This document shows, one piece after another, positions 1 to 11,339 of a stretch of 64,000 bases of DNA. The notes under the pieces are model-generated. The model was not told the origin of the DNA. It did no database searches and saw only the letters and a list, made by a program, of their open reading frames with translations. The DNA lies in assembly GCF_009727055.1 (NCBI RefSeq), contig NC_052350.1:3334227-3398226 (forward strand), written 5' to 3'. Position 1 is the stretch's first letter, and each line of letters starts with the position of its first letter. The stretch comes from Benincasa hispida (lineage: Eukaryota; Streptophyta; Magnoliopsida; Cucurbitales; Cucurbitaceae). A program made the translations under genes and the position numbers.

Positions 1-11
1 TGCAGATTGAC

Positions 12-1190
12 ATGGAAAATTCAACAAGTAGCAGCGAGGATGATAGAAATATGATCCCACAAAAACATAGTAGAATAAGTATTCCACGTGGCCCAACTAC
101 AATGTCTGAGTTGGCACAAATAAGAACATCTGGGCAACGGTTGACCATTGATTATAATGAACACGACCGATTGGATTTGGAGCAAAGAAGATGCAAATTT
201 ATATTGGAGTTTGTGTTCGACAACAAATACCTATGACGTATAATTCTTGGAAAAATATTCCAAACCATTTAAAAGACAAACTTTTTTATTGTGTAGCGGT
301 ATGTTTTCTAAAATTTTAATTCATGTGCATAGAAGTTTATTAGTTTATTGTTTAATTACTTTTTTCATTGTGCAAATGTCATTCGATGTGGACTCTAAGT
401 CCCAACATTGTATACTCATGTTTGCATCTAGGAAGTTTCAGACTTTTAAGACAACATTGACTCAAAAATTCATACTTCCATTTAAGGATGAACTCTCGGT
501 CTTGCAATTTTCTCCCCAACAATATTCTCGTATATATAGAGCAAGATCAGTGGGCATCGTTCGTCAATGAACGATTGAGTGAAGAATGGGATGTAAGTCA
601 TTCACAATAAATTAAATGTCAACATTATCATTATTTTGATAGGTAACTTCAACTAGATTTTTTTGTACAGGAAACCAGTCGTCTTCAAAAAGAAAGACGT
701 GCGAAATGTATATATAATCATCACATTTATGGGAAGGGTTATGCGAATCTTGCCCAAGAATTAGTGAGTTTTTCGAATTAAATTAAATCTTTTATTCTAA
801 TATGTTTATGCTAATTAAATATGTATGTTCATGTAGAACCTATCGAATGATTCTTCTTATCGGGCGACTTTATGGAAAGAAGCAAGAAAAGGAAAAAAAT
901 AATGAATAGTTTGATGAAGCTACTCGAGAATGTGCCAATCGGATTGTAAGTTTATATTGTGCAAAGTTTAAGACAGCATATATAATGTTTGGAACTTGTG
1001 ATGATATAGATATTGTGTGAAAATTGTAATATGTTTTACAGGATAAATTGGCTGAAGTTTATGAAGGTGAAGATGTTCTAACCAAAGCATTGGGTACAGA
1101 GGAACATTGGGGACGTGTTAGAGGAATGGGTGATTTTGTTTCCCATTCCTAATATTTCAAATTAGTAAAACCAAAGTCCTCAATGAGCCA
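12..1190 (+). pseudogene. CACTA transposase-associated protein, N-terminal exons (broken)
   Basis: Broken reading frames resemble the plant Ptta/En/Spm transposase-associated family. In order: an acidic serine-rich start followed by RGPTTMSELAQIR (about 84-125); after a shift, IYIGVCVRQQIPMTYNSWK (about 197-254); then KFQTFKTTLTQKFILPFKDE (about 433-492), ECAKCIYNHH-like RAKCIYNHHIYGKGYANL (about 700-755), RATLWKEARKGK (about 862-898) and ALGTEEHWGRVRGMGDFVS (about 1087-1143). Introns with plausible GT-AG borders separate the blocks. A frameshift near 170 and stops around 901-915 make it non-functional. The start at 12 is only the first ATG in the window. The family is recalled from motif order, not a search. 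Confidence 0.65.
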
Positions 1191-1195
1191 ATAAA

Positions 1196-2915
1196 TTAAA
1201 GGAGGCTTTAGTGAAAAAAAATGTTCGACATGGTAAAGTGTCAAGAGAAAGAACTCACAGCAGACAATTTCATTAGTCCAAATCATTTTTTGGAAGTGTT
1301 GCACTAAGTGCATCTGAAGAAGAAGATACAGAGAAAATACCTAAAGAAGATTTGGAGGTAATTTATTTGTTGTGACTTTTAAATTTTAATCATATTGTAC
1401 GTACTTAGCCATGCATGACATAAGTTCTTTTAAATTTGTTAAGGGGACACCATGCCACTTGGCTATAGGAACTGTAGATAATATTGTTGCAGTAGCCACA
1501 GCATTGATGATGATGTGTCATGCTTAACTGTTAAAATTCTGATTGACATTGTCATTGGAGAAGATTTGCCTATACCAATTCCTGTGAAGGGTAAAATAGA
1601 GTCATTAAATCAAGCAATGGGCAAAATAGAGTCATTAAATCAAGCAACAGGCAACTTTGTAAAATGGCCTTGTGAACTTGTAGTTATGGTTGAGGAGAAA
1701 AAAGTATGTCTCTTTTTCAGTATATGAGTTTGGTATTTATTATTTTTCCTATTTTGAATTTTTGTAACTTTGGTTATGGTAGGACCATTCAATAATTAAG
1801 AGTTTCAGCTAGTCCTCCAAATATACTAACGCCAATGGTACCATCAAACTATTGAACGGACATGCCATGCATAACATGAACGATGTAGACATGATTTGTA
1901 TCACTTTGGACAAACATATATTTGGAAGAGACAAATTTATTTATTTAGGTTGCGATGATCGGATCTACTGTTGCAATATGGTTGAAATAGGCTACATGTG
2001 TATTTTGACATACATTGCGTAAGTATTACTCATCTAGATTCACTCATGTATACTCCGTTTCATGTTTAAATAATAATTTTTACTTTGTTTAGGTATCTTT
2101 GGGATGAATGTGGTCATGATATTACAAAGAAGTTTTTTATAATTGATCGAGCAAGAATATCGCCACACATGAAGTCTCAAGATATTCGATCCAAAAAGTT
2201 AGCCAATCAATTAGAATTGGCTAATTTAGACCAATTAGTCCTTATTCTATATAACACATGGTAAGTAAATACAAGTTCTTATGTTATTTTTAATTTTCAT
2301 TATACACATACTAATATTTCAAAATTGTTGCTTATTATAGTTATCATTGGATATTGATTGTAATCAATCTACAAGAAAATTGTGTTTATGTTTTGGACTC
2401 TCTTCAAAGTAAGGTTCAAGAAGATTTTCATGGAGTTATAAATATGTAAGTGTAATTGAACTTTCTTAGCTATTAATTGAAGTATTTATGTTTAACTAAT
2501 GTTTTCAAACTATTTAGTGGATTGAAAGCATGGCAAGCCAAGCATGATCTCCAACACCATCGGCCTTCTCCAAAATGGAAACCTTAAAGGTAAATTTGCA
2601 TTCATTTTTTTAACAATTTATGTTCATTCGAATATAAGAATAATTGTTTTCAACTTCTTTATATGCAGTGCCCCCGTCAATTAGATTCTGTAGGATGTGG
2701 GTACTATGTGCAAAAGTATATACACAAAATAGCACATAATCCTACTACTCCCATCACTAGCCTCGTACATAAATTATTTATTTTTTATATACTAGTTTTA
2801 ATTTAATAAATAGACGTAAACTTATATTGAATTTATTTCTTTTTTTCCTCTTTGTAGTTCAATACAAAAAATGCATATATCCAAGGAGAGATTGACGTAA
2901 TTCAAACCCAATAGG
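1196..2915 (+). pseudogene. CACTA C-terminal exons: DUF8039-like region and Ulp1-like cysteine protease
   Basis: The block GTPCHLAIGTVDNIVAVATA (about 1444-1503) leads a DUF8039-like segment that continues to about 1700. It contains an in-frame 30-bp tandem duplication (1592-1651, KIESLNQA twice). Exons at about 2095-2264, 2341-2446 and 2518-2750 encode a C48 (Ulp1/SUMO-protease-like) fold. All four expected active-site residues are visible: His 2345-2347 (YHW), Asp 2396-2398 (VLDSL), and Gln and Cys in QLDSVGCG (Cys codon 2696-2698). CACTA elements often capture or encode such proteases. Upstream stops make the whole gene a pseudogene, but the catalytic exons have kept their key residues. 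Confidence 0.7.
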
Positions 2916-3334
2916 CAAGTTTTATTGGTCGATTTGTGTAAGGATGTAATTCTTGTGTTTTTTCTCAATAGAATGTAAATGCTAGCTTAGAATGAATGAA
3001 AATTTATCTATTTTTATTGGAAGATTTATGTATAATATTTTTGTGTTCATGGAGTATTTGGTGTTAAGTATTCGTGAAATTGGTACTAATTGATATTTGT
3101 GAATGAGAGAAATGATAGCTTGGTGTAAGTATTCTATTTAAGTCCGTTATTGTTATGCAAATGTTGGTGATTAGTGTGTTTATTTCATATTTTGATGAGT
3201 AAAATTCATAGGTGGAAGACAAATATTGATGGTTGGCATATAATGTCGTTTTTAACTTCTTGACCAAAAAAATGGATTTAGCAACGGAATTTTAAAAAAG
3301 GACAATAATTGATAAAAAAAAAAAGGACAGATTC

Positions 3335-3560
3335 TGAACTTCAATGTCGGTTAAGAGGGTTTCATTTGAAAAAAGTCTTCAGTCACAACCGACATTAAAG
3401 GGCTTTAATATCGGTTGGAAATTTCATTAAAGACCTTTAATGTCGGTTGCAACCGACATTGAAGACTGTGTTATTAAAACCCGACATTAAAGGCAACCAA
3501 CATTAAAGGGCTTTAATAACACTATCTTTAATGTCGGTAAAGCCCGAAATTCTTCTAGTG
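3335..3560 (+). repeat. CACTA subterminal repeat array and right terminal inverted repeat
   Basis: About ten copies of a TTTAATGTCGGTT / AACCGACATTAAA motif occur in both orientations. They include a perfect 22-bp palindrome at 3439-3460 (half-site AATGTCGGTTG). The array ends in the terminal inverted repeat CCCGAAATTCTTCTAGTG (3543-3560). Such arrays are the transposase-binding sites of En/Spm elements. Confidence 0.8.
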
Positions 3561-3589
3561 CTTTCAAGGAAATTTAATAATTAGACCAT

Positions 3590-6440
3590 TACCAGCTAAA
3601 GTGGGGACTAAATCACCTACATTTTTAAAACGAATTCATGGTGATATATGTGGACCCATTAACCCACCAAGTTGACCATTTTGATATTTTATGGTATTAA
3701 TAGATGCATCCAGCAGATGGTCATACGTGTGCTTATTATCAAGTCGAAATCTTGTATTTTCAAGATTACTTGCTCAAATAATTAAGTTAAGAGCATAATT
3801 TCTTGATTATACAATTAAGATTATTCGTCTTGATAATGCTAGTGAATTTACATTCCAAGCTTTTGATTATTATTGTATGTCAATTGGGGTAAGTGTTGAA
3901 CATTTTGTAGCTCATGTTCATACACAAAATGGTTTAGCATAATCATTTATAAAATGTTTGCAATTAATTGCAAGACCATTACTTATGAGAGTTACGCTTC
4001 CTTCATTTGTAATGGTGCATGCTATTTTGCATGCAGCGTCACTTGTACGCATTAGGCCAATAGCTTATCATAGGTACTCACCATTATAGTTAGCTTATGG
4101 TCATGAGCCAAATATTTCCAATTTGAGAATTTTTGGATGTGCAGTATATGTTCTAATTGCTCTACTACACTGCAATAAGATGGGTCCTCAAAGGAGGTTA
4201 AGAATATATGTTAGATATGCTTCCCCATCAATTATTAAATATCTTGAGTCTCTGACGAGTGATGTATTTACTGCACGATTTCTTGATTGTCATTTTAATG
4301 AGACAAATTTTCCAATATTAGGGGGAGAAATTAAAAAGTTGGAAAAAAATTATATGGAATGCATCTTTATTGTCTTATTTAGATCCCCATACAGATCAAT
4401 GTGAACTTGAAGTTCAGAAAATAATTCATTTGCAAAATATAGCAAATCAATTACCAAATGAATCTATAGATACAAAGTAACTAAGTCAAATATACCAGCT
4501 AAATGTTCCATAAAAATTCATATCCCAACACAACAAGTTGTCAATAATGAGTCTGGAACACGCTAGAAGCGTGGTAGACCAGTGGGTTCCAAAGATAAAA
4601 ATCATCGAAAACGAAAAATAATTAATAGTGAAAAAGACTTGGTTGAGGATGTAAATACTCATAAAGAAATCCTCGACATGACTAGTGAGGAAGGTGAAAT
4701 ACCTAAAGATAATAATGAAATTTCAATAAACTATGTCATGCCAGAAAAAAGATGAAATTGAACTAATGTAATCGTTGACAACGTTTTTGCGTATAATGTT
4801 GCTCTTGATATTATATCTGAAAATGAGGATCTTGAACCAAAATCTGTTGAAGAATATCAGCATAGAAAAGATTGGCTTAAGTGGAAAGAAGCAATCGAGG
4901 CACAATTAAACTAACTTTCAAAACGTCAGGTTTTTGGACCTGTAGTCCGAACACCAGAAGGTGTTAAACCTGTGGGATACAAATGGGTATTTGTGAGGAA
5001 AAGAAATGAAAATAATGAGGTCACAAGATATAAAGAAAGACTAGTTTCATAAGGTTTTTTTTAAAAAAAAAACCTGATATTGATTTTGAGGAGACGTATT
5101 CTCTGGTGGTGGATGCAATTATATTAGGATAATTAATTGGCTTGACTGTGTATAAAAGTCTGGATATGCATCTTATGGATGTAGTCACAACATATTTATA
5201 TGGATATCTTGATAATGATAATTATATGAGAATCCCATAAGGATTTAAGGTACCTGAAACATATACATCAAATTCTCGGGAATAGTATTCAATAAAGTTA
5301 TAGAGATCACTATTTGAAACAATTAGGACGGATGTGGAACAATCGCCTAAGTGGATATTTATTGAAAGAAAAATATCAAATTAATGAAATATGTCCGTGT
5401 GTTTTTATAAAAAAAAAAAAAAAAAAATCACAATCAAGATTTGCTATAACTGTATATATTAATGACTTGAATATAATTGGAAATCCTGAAGAGCTTTCAA
5501 AAGCAATAAAATATCTTCATAAAGAATTTGATATGAAAGATCTCAGAAAAACAAAATGTTGCCTTGGTTTGCAAATTGAGTATTTAACATATGGAATATT
5601 TATTTATCAGTCAACTTCTACAAGAAAAATTTTGAAAAGATTTTATATGGACAAAACACATCCATTAAATATTCCAATGGAAGTCCATTCATTGGATATA
5701 AAGAAAGATATATTTCGACCTCAAGAAGATAATGAAAAACTTCTTGGTCCTGAAGTACCATATCTTGGTGCAATTGGTACACTTATGTATCTTGCTAATA
5801 ATAAGACCAGATATTGCATTTTCAGTAAATTTATTAGCTAGATATAGTTCTTCTCCTACAAAAAGACATTGGAATGGAATTAAGCTTCCATATACTTTGT
5901 TATCTCCGAGGAATAATCGATATGGGTTTGTTTTATTCAAATAAATCAAATTTTGATTAAGTTGGTTATGCAGATTCTGGATAGTTATTTGATCCACCAA
6001 AGCTAGATCTCAAACAGATTATCTATTCACATGTGGAGGAACTGTTATATCTTGGTAATCGGTGAAACAGACTACAATGGCCGCTTCCTCAAATCATGCT
6101 AAAATTCTTGCAATTCACGAGGCTAGTTGAGAATGTGTATAGCTAAGGTCAATGACTCAACACATTCGTGAAACGTGTGACTTGTCTTCTAATAAAAATC
6201 TTCCAACAATATTATACGAAGACAACACAGCTTGCATAGCCCAACTCAAAGAAGGATATATTAAAGGAGATAGAACAAAGCATATTTAATCGAAACTTTT
6301 CTATACTCATGATCTTGAAAAAACTGGCAATATCACCGTATAACAAATTTATTCAAAGGATATCCTGGTAGACTTATTTACAAAGACATTACCATTCGCA
6401 ACTTTTGAAACATTAGTGCACAATATTGGAATGCGGTGAC
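3590..6440 (+). pseudogene. copia pol (integrase, reverse transcriptase, RNase H), degenerate
   Basis: Integrase: RIHGDICGPI (about 3630-3660), RLDNASEFTFQ (about 3828-3861) and HTQNGLA followed by a stop where family members have the catalytic Glu (about 3920-3950), then RPLLMR and LRIFGCAVYV up to about 4350. Reverse transcriptase: PEGVKPVGYKWVF-like text near 4955-4995, YINDLNIIGN (about 5456-5485, the usual YVDD-type site read as YIND), MKDLRKTKCCLGLQIEY (about 5533-5583), and GTLMYLANN around 5776-5805. RNase H: EDNTACIAQLKEGYIKGDR (about 6220-6275). The poly-A run at 5409-5426 and many stops show decay. The motif order is that of the copia superfamily. Confidence 0.75.
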
Positions 6441-6613
6441 TCAGAGATCTTAAGTGATGTTTTCATGAGGGGGAGTAAATATATTGTATTTTTTTAGGAG
6501 TATGTATTATATGAAATATGTACTCTTTTTCCTTCACTAGGGTTTTTCTCATTGGGTTTTTCCTATTAAGGATTTAACGAGGCATAGTTCATATATAGAT
6601 ATATGGGCATCTA

Positions 6614-6895
6614 AGGGGGAGTATTATGAATATTATGATAGAAAATAGATGTTCATTGCTTAGTATCCCAAATGCTATATATTACCATTCATGTTGTCCA
6701 TGTGCTATGTAGTTATTCATGCTTAGTCTCCATGTAAGTCCACATCCTACTTGCCACTTTGCTTATAAATAGTGGCATTTGATGAATCTTAAGAATATAC
6801 CTACATTGGTGAGAATTCCACTTCCACCAATTTTCATATTATCAAATTTCATGATTTTTGTTATTCTATGTGTTAGTTATTTTATTTTATAATTT
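6614..6895 (+). repeat. polypurine tract and probable 3' LTR of copia 1
   Basis: AAGGGGGAG at 6614-6621 is a polypurine tract. It is followed by TATTATGAATATTATGATAG, which looks like a decayed TG-starting LTR. The right edge is an estimate; a second PPT-like run GAGGGGGAG lies at 6467-6476. No second LTR is in the window for comparison. Confidence 0.5.
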
Positions 6896-7560
6896 TAATT
6901 TTCCATATCTGTATTCCTGTTGAACTCTTCAATTTTCATTACAAATAACACTTTATCTAATTTATAAAAATTAATGGTAACTAAAATGAAATTATATAAT
7001 AATCCTGTATTATATTAATCACTATTTAAAAAATAATTAAAACTATAAAATTTCCTCTAGATTGCACGTGCTTCTTAACTAGTTACTTAAACACACACAA
7101 AGTTGGTGGCTTTTGTTGCCAATATGCTTTAATTACCTACATAAAGTTTCTTTATATAAATGAAGCTTAAAGAAAGAAAGAAAGAAAAAGCAATCCAATA
7201 AACAAAACCATTATAGTACTAGAATATTCAAGTACATTGTTCTTTACCACTTTTAAATGGTGTAGCCACCGCCATATGTTTGAACTTAAAAGAAACTCCT
7301 TTTAAATTAAACATATATACATTTTTCATCTTTCTAATCAAATTGCTGCTAGCAATTTTCAGACCTATTTAAGGTACATTTAATTTCAATGTTTCAATTT
7401 CTTGTATAGATTTAGCTTTCATGCTTCTCAATTAATTTTTTTTCTAATTAGTAGCATTAATATTCAATTATACTTATATACAATTAGTTTTTATTAGTCT
7501 TATATTTTATGTTTTAGTTCCTTTACATATATATATCGATGGGTAATCATCTTCATTAAA
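6896..7560. other. AT-rich spacer, no gene seen
   Basis: No coding block or clear repeat structure. There is a short (GAAA)n run near 7171-7188. The rest is AT-rich spacer. Confidence 0.5.
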
Positions 7561-7566
7561 GAAAAG

Positions 7567-7830
7567 TAATAGTATTTTTTTTTAGAATAGGTGATATTAT
7601 TATACAACAACAAGAGGAATCCTACAGCCCGGGATCAAGACATCAAAGCAACAAAACACAAGCAAAGACATGACAACAAAACCACAAACAAAGACAACAA
7701 GATAAGACCATAACACAGTCAAAACATAAACTTATATATCTCAAACAATCAAGGAGAAAGCCAGAGAAAAGAAACCAAAACCCCACAACTAGGGACAATA
7801 GCAAAACAAAAAGCAACAAGTTCAAATTAA
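7567..7830 (-). mobile_element. possible 3' end of a LINE (reverse orientation)
   Basis: Read on the minus strand, a T-rich open stretch (7643-7825) is followed by TTGTTGTTGTATAATAATAT and ends in a run of nine or so A residues at about 7574-7582, as plant L1-type 3' ends do. No reverse-transcriptase motif and no clean target duplication were found, so this is tentative. Confidence 0.25.
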
Positions 7831-7894
7831 TGCATATCTAGAAGTAGTATCGCATCATTTTGCGCATAACATAGCATATCTTTTAGCAATCAAT

Positions 7895-8407
7895 TCCATT
7901 GTGCTTGTGGCAAAGGGTTATACCCAAGTCGAGAGAGTCGACTATAAGGAGACTTTCTCATTTATTGCCACGTTGAAGTCTATTCAGATATTTCTTTCCA
8001 TTGCCTCATATTATGACTATGAGATTTGGAAAATGGACTTCAAACCAGATTTTCTGAATGGCAATCTTGAAGAGTCCATTAATATGGAGCAGCCTGAGGG
8101 ATTCATAACCCAAGCTCAAGAGTAAAAGGTTTGCAAGCTTAATCGGTCCATTTATGGATTGAAGCAAGCTTCTCATCTTGGAATAGAAGATTTGATACTG
8201 GGTTCAAATCTTATGGCTTTGATCAAAATGTTGATCAACCTTGTATTTACAAGAAAATCATCAACAATTCAATAGCTTTTCTTGTGCTATATGTAGAGAT
8301 ATTTTACTCATTGGGAATGATGTAGGCATGCATACTGAAATTAAGAATTGGCTAGCAATCCAATTCCAAATGAAAGAAAGATGTAGGCATGCTAACTAAA
8401 ATTAAGT
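7895..8407 (+). pseudogene. copia reverse-transcriptase fragment
   Basis: VAKGYTQVERVDYKETFS, then YDYEIWKMDFKPDFLNGNL, then VCKLNRSIYGLKQAS are the central blocks of copia reverse transcriptase, followed by a degraded NDVGMHTEIKNWLAIQFQMK. It is the same family as the RT at 15540-15960. The fragment stops abruptly at 8407, where it joins an LTR fragment. The join carries a duplicated 26-bp piece (8319-8345 and 8381-8407). Confidence 0.8.
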
Positions 8408-8755
8408 ATTAGACTTCAATTTAAGACCCATACAAGTGAATTAGTTGCTGAAATTTTGCAGAAACTTTTCCTCTCCAAACCCTCATCCATCTAAAATCTA
8501 TTGGCCTTAATTCAGTGTTTCCACCACACATTCTAAGCTTGAGAATAGTAGAGAAGGTCTCTTAGTGGTCCATGCAAATTTGAAGTCTCAATTCATGGAG
8601 TGAAAATGTGTTTGAAGAGATTCATCAAAGGTTGTAGTTCTTGAAACCCTTTCTCTGAAATTTTGTTTCAATGCATGTTTTTAAACTCAAATTAAGTGTA
8701 ATTAGAGTGCTTATTGATTCTGATTTCTTCCGTTACATGTTAGTTTACTCTATCA
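8402..8755 (+). repeat. truncated 5' LTR of copia 2
   Basis: This is collinear with the last 358 bp of the LTR at 17010-18867: both run from TTCAATTTNAGANCCAT through TTTTCCTCTCCAAACCC to TTACTCTATCA. It is followed after two bases by the primer binding site. About 1.5 kb of its left part is missing, and RT sequence takes its place. Confidence 0.85.
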
Positions 8756-8757
8756 AT

Positions 8758-8769
8758 TGGTATCAGAGC
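8758..8769 (+). other. primer binding site (initiator Met-tRNA)
   Basis: TGGTATCAGAGC, two bases after the LTR end, is the standard copia primer binding site complementary to the 3' part of plant initiator methionine tRNA. Confidence 0.9.
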
Positions 8770-9168
8770 ATGATTTAAGCGCTCAATTAACGTTAATTTG
8801 AGTTTGGTTGGTGAAATTCTAGAATTGCATGTTTGGTTGACTGATATGGTGGAAATTCAACTTTAGCATTAGACTTATATGTGTGCACTAGTGTGTAATT
8901 TTGGTTTGGTTAGCTTATATGTGTTCTCTACTGTTTAATTTTATTGGCGTCATTAGAGTTGAAATTAGGCTATAATTGAAGATCAAAGCAAGCATGGTAG
9001 TGTTGCAGAAGGAATCAAGTTGTTGCCTTGCAGTGTCGTGACACTGCGATGAGAGCGTTGCAACGTTGTTCATATTCAGCCTGAGGCGTTGCAACCTTGG
9101 ATGGAGCGTCGCAATACTATTCATCCTAGTAGGCATGCATCCGTGAGTCGATTCACGCGAGAGGACAT

Positions 9169-11339
9169 TGTTGGGATTGCTGTCTTAATTCTCCCGGAGT
9201 CTCGTTGTTTTGTAAAGATACACATTGTTCAATGAATAAAATAAGTGTTATTTAATTTTGGTATTTACTTATATCTAATAAACAAAGCTCATTGGTTATC
9301 TTATGTGAACTTAAGCATGTATATGTGATATACAAGTGGATCATGCCTTAAGTGATAACCTAAATCAGTCTGTAGTATAAGGATTAAGGTGGGATACCTG
9401 ATCCTGGTGACACTATGGATACGGCTCGCTTTGTAGAGGTTTGCAAGTGTTGTTAAACTAACTAACAGATGGTAGATCCTGACATTCGTGTGGAGACGTG
9501 GAGCAGGGGTGTCCTATACAAAGAGTTTGTATAAGACCTGAACCACGAGATGACTAGATTCTGTATATAATGTCGTTGATACTAGAGACTTCAATCTGAG
9601 TGTTCTCACCTAAACGACCATAGGTGACACGACCTCAATCTGAGTGTTTTATGAACTCCTGCCTTTAAGGGCGGTCCTTTGATTAGTATGGGTGAGAGTG
9701 GCCAGATTGCCAACCCAACATACCTACCTTTTTGGGGACTTGTCTGATCTGAGAGCTGGGAACTCAATCCACAATATGGAATTCACTCCTTTCCTAAAGC
9801 AGGGATAAGTAGAGAGATTGCTCCCTTAAGAACTGATTCCGAGGCTTGAACATAGTGACCACAACTTCTCTTTGGAAGAGAAGACTCAATCATAGTAGGA
9901 CTATGACTTATGTTCATTAGAGGGATCAGTGACACTTAAGGAGACAGATGTAACTAAAGGGGCATAACGGTTATTGGTCCAGTTGTACTTACGAGAGATT
10001 TGTGAAGGGTTGTCGCACTGCTGATTGGTTAAGATCGACACATAATATATCTGTAGTGAGGAGAGTTCAACTGTCGGTCTTTAGTGGAATGCTGGCAGTT
10101 AACGGATGGTGGATCCCGTGACTAAAGAGTTTAGTCAGTTATTCACGTACCGTTGGAGCTTCGGATCTACAGGTCCATGAGGTCCCCTTAGTAACTTGGA
10201 TTCATGTTGAAGGATCAAGTTCTTGGTGTTGATTTGAAATGTTCAAATTGACAAGAGGTGTTTTGATTATATATGATATAATCGGTATGATGTATAAGAT
10301 ACATTTAAGGGAGGATTAATGTAAATAAGATTTACATTAAGTACCATGGAATAGGAAAAGAACTATGGTTTATATCTTTCATGAGATGAAATATTAAAAC
10401 TATAAGTTATAAATATAGTATAATAAGTTAGTTATCATTTATGTTTACAATAATATTAATTATTAGATAATTAATATTTTTTCTTTTAAATAACCAAAGT
10501 AGTGGGTGGTTATTAATCATGGTAACCGTGAGTATAAAGGAAATCGATTTCCTAATTTGAAAAAAGAGGTTTTTTTTACAAAAGTTTGAACAGATTTTGA
10601 GTTTTCTCTCCGGTGAAAAGAAACTTACGAAAGTCATCAAGTAAATACAGATTTACGAAACGACGAATGGGCTAGCTAAATGATCGTGCAGTGTTTTTGC
10701 ATAGCTTTACTAGACGATCGTTGGCCCAAGGTAAACGATTGGTGTAAAATCGACCGAGCTAAACAATCGCATAGCTTTTGCTAGACAATCATATAGTTGT
10801 ATCTAAACAATTGGGCATCGACCTATACGATAGGTTTCCGACTTTTCCCACTTGCCCAGTTGTATACACGATCTATCTTTCCTCCATTCATCTGCCTCAC
10901 ACCAAGTCCGAATAGAGCCCACCCTTTGGATTCTCACACCGAAAATACCAAGGTCGTCTGTTTGGTGGTGTCAGACTCAACTCAACATCATTGAGGTTTT
11001 CCGGAGGCCGTTCGTGGTGCTGCGGAGGAGTTCATGATTGAGGAGATTTTTTAGGACAAGCGCGAAGTGTTCGTGCTGTATTCGTGCGATTTTGCGGTCG
11101 TGTAGATCGAGCGCTCGTGGTGGCTGTTGTTCGATCAGAGTGCACATTGGAGCGTGGAGACGCTTCTGCCATTGTTAGTACATTTTTTTCCCTCTGTACA
11201 TATGTTGGCTGTAATTTCTCTATAAATTGTATAACCGCTTGTATTGAAGTCGACATTAAATGATTTTTTGATTCATGATTGTAATTTGGAATAGTCTTGC
11301 TTCCGCTACTCACGGAAATCTCATTTTCGATTTCCTTCA
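9169..11339 (+). repeat. solo LTR of a related copia family inserted in the copia 2 leader
   Basis: It starts TGTTGGGATTGC and ends GATTTCCTTCA (TG...CA ends, 2171 bp). It is flanked by GACAT (9164-9168) and GACGT (11340-11344), a 5-bp target duplication with one difference. No primer site or coding sequence belonging to it lies on either side, and host leader resumes directly, so it is most likely a solo LTR left by LTR-LTR recombination. Its first 1.1 kb is clearly related to the LTR at 62716-63979. Confidence 0.75.

Larger units (their letters stand above)
1..3560 (+). mobile_element. CACTA (En/Spm) DNA transposon, right-hand part, decayed
   Basis: The element runs in from the left edge and ends at 3560 with CTTCTAGTG, the reverse complement of a CACTAGAAG terminus, which is the hallmark end of En/Spm elements. 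Inside are a transposase-associated gene and a Ulp1-like protease region. The last 230 bp are a subterminal array of short direct and inverted copies of ACCGACATTAAAG. Immediately to the right the sequence is copia integrase, so the element sits in an older retrotransposon. The expected 3-bp target duplication would be CTT (3561-3563); its partner lies outside the window. Confidence 0.85.
3561..6895 (+). mobile_element. Ty1-copia retrotransposon 1, 3' part, interrupted by the CACTA element
   Basis: Directly right of the CACTA terminus the sequence reads as copia integrase, then reverse transcriptase and RNase H, a polypurine tract and an LTR-like end. The gag, protease and first part of integrase are missing and should lie left of the CACTA element, outside the window. 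Many stops and frameshifts show it is old. Confidence 0.8.

Noticed and set aside
5409..5426. Poly(A) run as a retroposition tail
   Set aside because: It lies inside copia RT with coding similarity on both sides, so it is a homopolymer expansion and not a tail.
7643..7825. Hydrophobic 60-residue minus-strand frame as a possible membrane microprotein
   Set aside because: The sequence is low complexity (Leu/Phe/Cys from CAAAA repeats) and better explained as a LINE 3' end.
8985..9125. Repeated GCGTTGCAACGTTG-like words as a possible satellite or regulatory array
   Set aside because: Only three or four irregular copies inside the copia 2 leader; too few and too variable to call.
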